From: an uncultured Myxococcales bacterium
Lineage (GTDB): Bacteria; Myxococcota_A; UBA9042
DNA length: 47,648 nucleotides
Assembly (NCBI GenBank): GCA_903929795.1
Contig: CAIYWC010000163.1
Span: 1 to 47,648 of the forward strand
Reading direction: 5' to 3'
Positions 41,801-47,648 of this stretch are shown one piece after another (position 1 is the first letter of the stretch; each line of letters starts with the position of its first letter). The position numbers and the translations under genes are program-made. Below the pieces are notes generated by a model. That model was given only the letters and a program-made list of their open reading frames with translations, was not told the DNA's origin and did not search any database.

Positions 41801-44771
41801 CGCGCCCGCTGCGCTCGCTGCCACCGCCGACGGCAGCCTGCTGCTCACGACCGTCATCGGCGCGTCCAGCGAGGCATGGCGCATCGATCCGCAGGGCAAC
41901 CTCGCCGGCAACCTCGTGCTTCCCGCGCTGCCCGGACCTGGCAACCCCGTGTCGGTCGCCGTTTCCGCCGGGGATCACGTCGCGTTCACCAGCGGTTTCG
42001 CGGCCTCGCCGGGTAGCGGTCTGGGGCCCGTGCTCGGCTTTTGGCGCGCCGACCCGTTCCTGAACGGCACCTGCAAGGGCTCCGGCGCGTGCGCGGGCAA
42101 GCTCGCGTCGGACTGCGGCAGCAGCAACTCCTGCATCCTGGACGGCTGCAGCGCCAGCCTGTGCGTGCACACGACACGCGACAACGGTTCGGCATGCACC
42201 GACGGCACCGCATGCACCTGGGCCGACGCCTGCGCCGGTACCACGTGCGTCGGCGGCAAACCGGTGCTCGGCGCGTTCCCCGGCAACGCCGTCCTCGCCG
42301 CGGCCGTCCTCGCTTGGGGCGACAACAGCGCGACGGTCAGCTCAACCGGCAGCAGCTCGGTCGTCGCCGAGAAGCGCGATCCGACCGGCACTCTCTTGTG
42401 GTCCGTCCAATCGCCGGTCGGCAAGGAAGTTGCGCAAAGTCGCGCGCTGATCGACCTCGCCGGCAACCTCGTGATCCCCGGCCACGATGACGCCAACAAC
42501 GCGGCGTGGCTCTGGCAAATCGACCCCACCGGCGCGGTCGTGGGCGACAAGAACGGCCTGATTTTTGGCGCAAATCAGTATAGCGAATTCCGCGCGCTCG
42601 TCGCGACGCAGACCGGCTACTATGCCATCGGCACGACCGGATACGTTGCCGGCTCAAACGCGAATTTCTGGCTAGTTCCGATGAATTTCGCGTGGGCAAC
42701 AACGGGCACGGACTGGAAACTCGGCTCCACAGACGGCTCCGGCAATGCCAACAACGACGTCGCGGCGTCCGGGGCGCTGGCGTCCGACGGCGGCGTGTTC
42801 CTCATCGGCACCAGCACCCCGGCGGTTGGCTTGGCGGCGAACGCGCGCTTGGTCAAGTTCAACCCGGCAGCCGGCATGACCTCCTGGCAATACACCAACA
42901 ACAGCGCGGCCGGCAGCAGCGGCTTGGACGTGGTCGCGACCGCGGACGGTGGCTGCTTGGCCGTTGGCTCGGCGTATGGCACGCACAGCCAGGACCTGTG
43001 GCTGGCCCGGTTTGACGCCGGCGGCGCGCAGCAGTGGAGCCGCACGATCGACGACAACGGCGGCGCGGGCACCGACGATTATGGCTATGGCGCCGCGGCG
43101 TTCGTCGACGGCTCGTTTGCAGTCGTTGGCCGCACCACGGGCGCGCGCCTGTGGCGTTTTGACAGCGCCGGCGCGGGAAAAGGCGATTGGCCTCTGGCGG
43201 CGACGACAGCAGCGCGGGTTGCGATCTCCAGCACCGGCGGCCTGTTGATTGCCGCGAATGGCGGCACGCCCGCGCAGGACATCCTGTTTCACACCGACCT
43301 GTTCGGCAACCTGACTTGCGGCGCGTCGGGCAGCTGTTTTGACTACACGACGCAGTCCTGCGACGACAAGAACCCGTGTACCTTGGACGTCTGCCAGGGC
43401 GCCTGCATCCACACGAACGTCGCGGACGGCCAGGCCTGCGTCGACGGCAGCAGTTGCACGGTCGAGCAATTCTGCACCGCTGGCGTGTGCGGCGGTGGCA
43501 AGCCCGCGCTCTGGTCGACGACCGACCCGGACGGCGACAGCATCGCCACCGCCGGCGGGACCTACGTCACCCTGGTCACGGTCAGCAATAGCGCCAACGG
43601 CGCCACGGCGCGGCTCTGGGACCCGGCGGGCACGACCGTCAGCAGCTTCACCACTGCCAACGTCAGCGCGGGCCATGGCCGCATGCAGGTCAACGGCGAC
43701 GGCAGCTACGTCGTCGCGGGGGCCACCAACAGCGCGACGGACACGGACGCGTGGATCGCCAAGTTCAGCGCGAACCAGAAGCCGGTATGGTCAGCGACGC
43801 CCGGCATCGTCGGCTCGCCGGACCGCTTCGACGCCGTTGCGCCACGCTTCCAGGGCGGATACTGGGCGGTCGGTTCGCACCTCGGCGTATCCGGCGCCAT
43901 GGCCTGCTGGGTCCAGGGGTTTGACGAATTCACCGGGGCGGAGGGCACAGGCGTGGACCTCGGCGACCCCACGCTCAGCAACGCGTGCGTCAACGCCCGG
44001 GTCGCCAACGACAGCTCCGTCTTCGTCGTCGGCACGGCCACTGGCGGCAGCGTCGGCCAGCGCGCGTTTGCCGGCAAGCTCAACGCCCAGGGCTTCCAGC
44101 AGTGGACCGGTTTGTTCGTCAGCGGCGGCAAGGAGGCCTTCTACGACATCGTCCCGAACAACACCGGCGCGATCGCGGTGGGCACCACGGGCACGACCGG
44201 CTCGGACGTGTTGCTCGTGCAGTTTGACAACGCCGGCGTCAGGTCCTGGGTCCGCAAGATCGACTACGGCGGCGCCGACGAGGGACGCGCCGTCTACCTG
44301 CGCAACAACGGCACGCTGGACGTCGCGGGCGCGTGCGCGGGCGCGTACTGCCTGATGCACCTCTCTGCCAGCGGCAATCGCCAGTGGGAAGCCACGTTTG
44401 GCACTGGCCGCGCGCTGCAGCTTTTGCCTTACAGCTACAACAGCCTCATCCTCACTGGCGAATCCACGACCGGGTCGATCCTGCGCGTCGACTGGTCCGG
44501 CAACGGCAGCTGCACCGCGTCCGGCGGGTGCGCAAGCAACGGCGAAACGGGGTGCTCGTCCGCCGACCAATGCACGTATTCGCGTTGCACGGCCAATAGT
44601 TGCAGCGCGACGACCCTCACCGACGGCATGGCCTGCGACGACGGCCAGCCATGCACCGGCGGCGACATGTGCGCGTTTGGCCAATGCGTCGCGGGGACGG
44701 GCTCAAGCTGCGGCGACGGCGTCTGCTCGTGCGGCGAGACCGTGGCAAGCTGCCTCATCGACTGCCAGTGA
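38823..44771 (+). CDS. Giant modular lipoprotein: four propeller-plus-cysteine units
   Basis: A 1982-residue predicted lipoprotein with lipobox LGGC (C31), an Asp/Ala-rich spacer (about 45-127) and Cys-rich repeats at about 128-338 of the type CSDNDACTADSCTAAVGC. Then four units follow, each a 330-350-residue beta-propeller-like block with GGxxxVG.......WLxxxDxxGxxxW patterns, closed by a Cys module. The modules start at residues 678, 1084, 1499 and 1897 with related openings (FGNGDCTTSGGC, NGTCKGSGAC, FGNLTCGASGSC, GNGSCTASGGC). The C-terminus is CGDGVCSCGETVASCLIDC. GGGGA precedes the ATG by about 6 bases. A larger open frame upstream is rejected because the signal starts here. Likely an adhesin or extracellular scaffold. 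Confidence 0.85.
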   Translation: MRILGLAEQTDRTAHRALWAAILLAGVLGGCASVPDVGQFLFATNADRDNADALADADGTSANDTASAELGLDSDVAPDADAAPDVTADADSAATDALADGDSAPGTDAGDVGSDADAVVDADADATPSCASLGTCSDGNACTVDSCVTGTGCVHTALDVTAACSDNDACTADSCTAAVGCVHTALDVTAACSDNDACTVDSCTAAVGCVHTAVSCDDQSVCTTDSCLAASGCSHVAIACDDGKPCTGDSCDATKGCISIALSGTPCDDEDACTSGDTCQAGTCVGQPIVCGTASACVVHSCNSATGCVTTFPAGTPCDDGDACTSDDSCASGACAGLQRLWHLTVASDQDVLAIAARPDGGFVTVSRTNKLVAIRAWAKDGTAAWSTTVTSSPGRAGIAVAANGDVGFAGNSGADGLINLYTSSGALIASTVVPSGSSGEFDAILADATSGFHAFGHVLGASGDPGDAWFCDVDAAGKVVSQTTAGGPSLDALYAATVTSDGNYVVGGVASQSLTSGAFLFKTLPGVANPNKNALWSYNYPSVGTGRFNQIAPASDGGVLAIGEVDTAGAGQLSVLMLRLDANGKVLWSHVDAVKGPKNSGAGVAKLPGDRWLAGYNEGSVSLNALATDGTPLWAHTLTGLSAPKLVALQDGTIGFAGGSASGVQVQRIDQFGNGDCTTSGGCLTQTFADCSDANVCTSDECTGGSCAHPDDFFGNSCSDGDVCHAGGKCDSGSCLGAGDLLGFVSDNGFGEGTAIAALPDDGWVILTTTPSAPPAVTAAAYASTGKARWSKSYSGLTSASLFVDATGNTILTGFNSLAGGLWLRRIDLTGTETASWSISLPNITMLTIGGGMAALSGGYMILGSDGVDGALIYVSSDGQLNGQQKLPGMAQAHRPVLAADGGFFVSASTLNSGSWSPFVAKFSQWGNSVWRYDYPTSGAGYVGSFSDPAPLPGGGCAVALASDTPHILRFSADGTLVRTDSFQATANATTGAPAALAATADGSLLLTTVIGASSEAWRIDPQGNLAGNLVLPALPGPGNPVSVAVSAGDHVAFTSGFAASPGSGLGPVLGFWRADPFLNGTCKGSGACAGKLASDCGSSNSCILDGCSASLCVHTTRDNGSACTDGTACTWADACAGTTCVGGKPVLGAFPGNAVLAAAVLAWGDNSATVSSTGSSSVVAEKRDPTGTLLWSVQSPVGKEVAQSRALIDLAGNLVIPGHDDANNAAWLWQIDPTGAVVGDKNGLIFGANQYSEFRALVATQTGYYAIGTTGYVAGSNANFWLVPMNFAWATTGTDWKLGSTDGSGNANNDVAASGALASDGGVFLIGTSTPAVGLAANARLVKFNPAAGMTSWQYTNNSAAGSSGLDVVATADGGCLAVGSAYGTHSQDLWLARFDAGGAQQWSRTIDDNGGAGTDDYGYGAAAFVDGSFAVVGRTTGARLWRFDSAGAGKGDWPLAATTAARVAISSTGGLLIAANGGTPAQDILFHTDLFGNLTCGASGSCFDYTTQSCDDKNPCTLDVCQGACIHTNVADGQACVDGSSCTVEQFCTAGVCGGGKPALWSTTDPDGDSIATAGGTYVTLVTVSNSANGATARLWDPAGTTVSSFTTANVSAGHGRMQVNGDGSYVVAGATNSATDTDAWIAKFSANQKPVWSATPGIVGSPDRFDAVAPRFQGGYWAVGSHLGVSGAMACWVQGFDEFTGAEGTGVDLGDPTLSNACVNARVANDSSVFVVGTATGGSVGQRAFAGKLNAQGFQQWTGLFVSGGKEAFYDIVPNNTGAIAVGTTGTTGSDVLLVQFDNAGVRSWVRKIDYGGADEGRAVYLRNNGTLDVAGACAGAYCLMHLSASGNRQWEATFGTGRALQLLPYSYNSLILTGESTTGSILRVDWSGNGSCTASGGCASNGETGCSSADQCTYSRCTANSCSATTLTDGMACDDGQPCTGGDMCAFGQCVAGTGSSCGDGVCSCGETVASCLIDCQ
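39279..39446 (+). repeat. Two near-identical 84-base tandem repeats in the giant lipoprotein gene
   Basis: Copies at 39279-39362 and 39363-39446 encode 28 residues each (CVHTALDVTAACSDNDAC, then TxDSCTAAVG). Only three bases differ, one causing Ala to Val. A more diverged copy precedes them. The near-identity, far higher than among the other Cys repeats, points to recent duplication. Confidence 0.85.
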
Positions 44772-44782
44772 GCGACCGACGG

Positions 44783-46240
44783 CTAGTTGCCGACCGTGAA
44801 CCGCCAAGCCAGCACGTCGCCGGTCGACAGCGTCAGTGACACCGCATACGTGCCATTCGCCAGCGGCTTGTTCGCGTACAGCCCAACCGTCTCCGGCGCC
44901 AGGTTCGCCAGGTTCGGGTCCGACTTCTGGTCCAGCCACGTGTGCGCGATCGCGTTGCCGCCGGCGTCCGTCAGCTGGTGGCTGGTCACGGTCATGGCGG
45001 TCCAAAATTGCGCGGTGACGACCGGACCGGACGGGAACCCGCTCGGCGGCGCGGGCGGCGTCGGCCCTTCCAGGCCATTCCAGGACGCCGCCACGTTGTG
45101 CTGTCCCGGCCACGGCCAGACGATAATCGGGTCGGATTTCAAGCCATTGCGACCAGAGCTGTCGATCACGTTAATCGCCGTGCCGCCCGAAATCTGCTGG
45201 CCATAGCCGATGAGCTGCGTCGTCGGGCTGAGCAGTGGCAAGCGGTGGTAGACGGTGTCGATCCAGCCCTGCAAGGCCGCGGCGGGCGTCGTTTCAAAGG
45301 CAATCACCTCGCCCGATGTCTGACCGCCGCTGAAGCCGGCCGCCGTGTCGCGGTCCCAGAAGTTGACCCCGGTGAAGCCGGCCCCGTAGCTCTGGTCTTC
45401 CTCATGCACGCTCAGGCCGGACGCGTTGTACTGGCTGACGTGCGTGACGTAAAAGTCGGCGTGGGCCTTGGACGCCTTGGCGAGCGAGCAATCGCTGTTG
45501 ACCACGGGCGCGCCGACGGCGTTGCGGTACTGGTTGAGCAAGACTTCGGCGTTTTGCTGGTCGCTGGTCAGGCAGCTGAGCGGTGCGGGCGACGCGGCAT
45601 TTTGCGCCGGGCCGGGGTGGATCGTGCCAAACGACGCGCCGTCCCATGGGCCGCTGCTGCCCGCGTCCGTGCTGCCGCCCGTGTCCTTGCTTCCCCCGCC
45701 GGTGTCCTTGGTTCCGCCGCCGTCCACGTCCTTGCCGCCACCGGCGTCGGTGTCCTTCAAGCTGCCGCCGTCCACGTCGTTGCCGCTCGCGTCCGTTGCG
45801 CTGCCGTCGGCGCCGCTGGTGCTGTCGTCGCCGCTGCTGGTGTCGGTCAAGTCGCCCACCCAGTCGGCGGACCAGGTCACGCTGATTTGGCAGCACGTGC
45901 CGGCTTGAAGCTGTAGCGAGCCGGCGACCGAAGTGTTGGCGATGAAGTTGCCGACGACCTGACCGGCCGCGGGCGTGGCGTCAAAAAGCACGCCGTAGGG
46001 CCAGGAACCGTCGAGCGGTCCGCTCAAGCTGCCTTGGCAGCCGCCGGGTCCGGTGCAGGTCAACGGCGCGAGCGTGAGGTCGGTGACCTGGCCGTTGACG
46101 AGGCGAAAGGACACGTCGGCGCCCTGCCACTGGCCGGGATTGGGCGTGATGCCGAGCGCGGCCGCGCCGCTGCCGCCCGCGCTGGAGGAGCTGCCGCAAG
46201 CGGCGAAGAACAGCAGGAGGACACACAAAAATCCGCGCAT
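44783..46240 (-). CDS. CAP/SCP-domain lipoprotein
   Basis: A 485-residue predicted lipoprotein with lipobox FFAAC (C15). Residues about 20-130 are a beta-rich N-domain with four cysteines. A low-complexity Asp/Gly/Ser/Lys spacer with DTGGGSKDTGGSTDAG lies at about 135-200. The CAP (SCP/PR-1-like) domain runs about 220-350: LLNQYRNAVGAPVVNSDCSL, KASKAHADFYVTH, then HEEDQSYGAGFTGVNFWDRD and GEVIAFETTPAAALQGWIDT. The last ~110 residues look like an Ig-like or propeptide-like beta domain (TWLDQKSDPNLANLAPETVG). GAGG lies 8 bases before the ATG. It ends 11 bases from the convergent giant lipoprotein gene. CAP proteins bind lipids or act in surface interactions; the role here is unknown. Confidence 0.85.
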   Translation of the reverse strand: MRGFLCVLLLFFAACGSSSSAGGSGAAALGITPNPGQWQGADVSFRLVNGQVTDLTLAPLTCTGPGGCQGSLSGPLDGSWPYGVLFDATPAAGQVVGNFIANTSVAGSLQLQAGTCCQISVTWSADWVGDLTDTSSGDDSTSGADGSATDASGNDVDGGSLKDTDAGGGKDVDGGGTKDTGGGSKDTGGSTDAGSSGPWDGASFGTIHPGPAQNAASPAPLSCLTSDQQNAEVLLNQYRNAVGAPVVNSDCSLAKASKAHADFYVTHVSQYNASGLSVHEEDQSYGAGFTGVNFWDRDTAAGFSGGQTSGEVIAFETTPAAALQGWIDTVYHRLPLLSPTTQLIGYGQQISGGTAINVIDSSGRNGLKSDPIIVWPWPGQHNVAASWNGLEGPTPPAPPSGFPSGPVVTAQFWTAMTVTSHQLTDAGGNAIAHTWLDQKSDPNLANLAPETVGLYANKPLANGTYAVSLTLSTGDVLAWRFTVGN

Positions 46241-46321
46241 GGGGGCCTCGAAAAACCTGAGCAGGGAAGGTACGCTGCCTGCAGTCGCGTTTCAACGGTA
46301 AAAACGCCGTGAAGCGGAGGG

Positions 46322-47233
46322 CTAGCGGCCGTTGCCGAGCAAGCTGCAGTCGAACCGGCCAATAAACGCGAGGTTCGCGGCCTCGAAACCGCCGGGCTGC
46401 GCGTCGCTTTGCCAGGCGACGTGGCGCCGGTACGCGCTCTCCCAGACGGCTTGCGGTGCGCCGTTCCAGCAGCGCTCCAGGACGCCGACGACCATTCCGG
46501 TGCGGTGCATCCCGCCGCCGCAGTGGACCACCACGTGGCCCTGTGGATCGCGCCCGCCGGGCTGCAGGATCGCCTCGCGGATCACGCGCGCGACCGCCCG
46601 CATGGCTTTTTGCGTCGCCGCCGGATCGTCGCGCAGTTCGTCGCGCCAGCTCGCCAGCTCCGCGTCGTCCTGAACGTTGAAGTAGGTGCCGCCCGCTTGG
46701 CTGAACGTTTGCTGCTCGGCGCGGGCCAGATCCGCTGTCGGCATCGGGCCTTCGTACAGGTTCACGCCGTGCCGCACGCCTGCCGCGACCAGGCTCTGCA
46801 GGCACGAATCCGCTTGCCCGGGCCGCGGCGTGAAACCGGCGCGAAACAGCAGCAGCGGCTGGCCATCCGCGGTCTTCACGCCCCTGATCGCGACGACGCC
46901 CAGGTTGTTCTGGTTGCCGTCGACAATCGTCGCCCGCACCATCCGCCACGTGAGCGCGTCGACGAGCACTTTGCGCGCGCCGTCCGCCGCTTCGGTCGGG
47001 ACCGTCACGCCCAACGCCTGCAGATCCGCGAGCATCGCCTGCGCGCCCGCCTTCGCCTCGGCGCGGAGAGTCGGATTCCACGTGCGCTGGGCATTGCAGC
47101 GCAGCGCAGCAGGGTTGATGGCGTGGTCGACAAGCAGCGTCTGTTCTGATGCGGTGAGCGCGGCGTCGGAACGTGACTGGGGGGCGCTGCAGGCGGTGAG
47201 GAGCAAGGCAACGAGGCAAACGGCGTTCTGCAT
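46322..47233 (-). CDS. Lipoprotein with a tyrosine/dual-specificity phosphatase motif
   Basis: A 303-residue protein. The N-terminus MQNAVCLVALLLTAC is a short lipoprotein signal with C15 as lipidation site. The C-terminal half has the cysteine-phosphatase P-loop VVHCGGGMHRTGM, with nucleophile C238 and R244 in the CX5R pattern. An upstream LFRAGFTPRPGQADSCLQSL and GVRHGVNLYEG fit the DSP/PTP-like fold, where 'F-R-A-G/S' motifs precede the core. An aspartate near 189-190 could be the general acid. The frame stays open far upstream, but only this start gives a signal; no strong ribosome binding site is seen. A phosphatase anchored outside the cytoplasm is unusual; phytase-like or phospholipid phosphatase activity is an alternative. 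Confidence 0.72.
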   Translation of the reverse strand: MQNAVCLVALLLTACSAPQSRSDAALTASEQTLLVDHAINPAALRCNAQRTWNPTLRAEAKAGAQAMLADLQALGVTVPTEAADGARKVLVDALTWRMVRATIVDGNQNNLGVVAIRGVKTADGQPLLLFRAGFTPRPGQADSCLQSLVAAGVRHGVNLYEGPMPTADLARAEQQTFSQAGGTYFNVQDDAELASWRDELRDDPAATQKAMRAVARVIREAILQPGGRDPQGHVVVHCGGGMHRTGMVVGVLERCWNGAPQAVWESAYRRHVAWQSDAQPGGFEAANLAFIGRFDCSLLGNGR

Positions 47234-47648
47234 GGCGCGAGGGTAGCAAGGCACCGGGCAGAGCGCGAGCCTGAATCCGCAGCAGGAGGCGCATTCCGGC
47301 ATCCCGGCGCAAAAATTGCTGGAGACGACCTCGAGGCCGATTGCAACGCCTTGGACTGCTTGAAAAATTGACGAACCGTAGGGACTAGTGGATCTGGGAG
47401 GGGGGCCCGGCCGCCAGACCGCGCTCGGGTGGGCAACATCCGCGAAATTGGCAGCGCGGAAGGGAGTTGCGGCGGTTGCTCGTTTTTTTCCGGAGCGAGT
47501 TTTTCGTGCGCGGCAAAAGTCGCGCTTCTGCGAATACCAAACTGAAGGCAATGTCGGTGCCTTTGCTCGCGGCGAGACCTGGCGTACGGCAGGACGCGCA
47601 ACGGGCCCACAGACCCATTGCCGGGCTGCCACGGGGACCATGGAATCC
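47234..47648. other. 415 bases at the right end, no gene supported
   Basis: Open frames cross this region but lack ribosome binding sites and protein-like composition. On the minus strand GCAATGGG and CCCGTTGC (47621-47614 and 47605-47598) can form an 8-bp hairpin with one G-U pair. No tRNA or known RNA shape was recognised. It is presumably the upstream region of the phosphatase-like lipoprotein gene. Confidence 0.35.

Noticed and set aside
47385..47400. ACTAGTGGATC resembles a cloning-vector polylinker
   Set aside because: The flanking bases do not continue as a polylinker, so it is most likely chance.

Overview
The window reads as a piece of chromosome from a high-GC, Gram-negative, probably myxobacterium-like bacterium (Myxococcota / former Deltaproteobacteria). 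This placement is inferred. It rests on the very high GC with GC-rich third codon positions, on single housekeeping genes scattered among giant secreted lipoproteins with Cys-rich and Asp/Ala-rich spacers, on repeats such as NGLDDDGDGLTD and CGNGxC..ET..CPADC, and on TPR proteins ending in two membrane helices. No rRNA, tRNA, CRISPR array, insertion sequence or phage was seen. Coding density is high and most same-strand neighbours overlap by 1-10 bases.

Layout. 1-2158: a small membrane protein, then on the minus strand a XerC/XerD recombinase and rpmB (L28). 2236-7173 (minus): an apparent operon hemC-hemD-hemL followed by a sensor histidine kinase and an OmpR-type regulator, so heme precursor synthesis is linked to a two-component system. 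7315-17215 (plus): a seven-gene operon, mostly joined by ATGA/GTGA overlaps. It encodes two paralogous multi-spanning GT-C-like proteins, a small GDPD-like protein, a GT-C-like membrane protein fused to a uridine-kinase-like domain, a class II aldolase-like protein, a protein made of two nucleotidyltransferase domains, and a family 2 glycosyltransferase. It looks like a pathway that phosphorylates, activates and transfers an unusual sugar or polyol to a surface glycan, and it is the best candidate for undescribed biology here. 17220-24575 (minus): a hypothetical protein with N-terminal cysteines, a small hypothetical, rplC (L3) with its own promoter and outside its usual S10 operon, folC, and a 1216-residue beta-helix lipoprotein overlapping folC. 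24702-25535 (plus): a metallo-beta-lactamase-fold hydrolase. 25676-28337 (minus): groES-groEL-grpE.

28675-47233 is dominated by predicted surface lipoproteins: a Cys-rich one with a somatomedin-B-like domain; two after glyQ-glyS (a beta-propeller-like protein and one with five DDDGDG repeats); a TPR membrane protein; a 1982-residue protein built from four propeller-plus-cysteine units of about 400 residues; a CAP-domain lipoprotein; and a lipoprotein with a tyrosine-phosphatase signature.

All calls come from reading translations, motifs and spacing by eye. No database search, structure prediction or alignment was run. Residue positions are counted by hand and domain borders are approximate.
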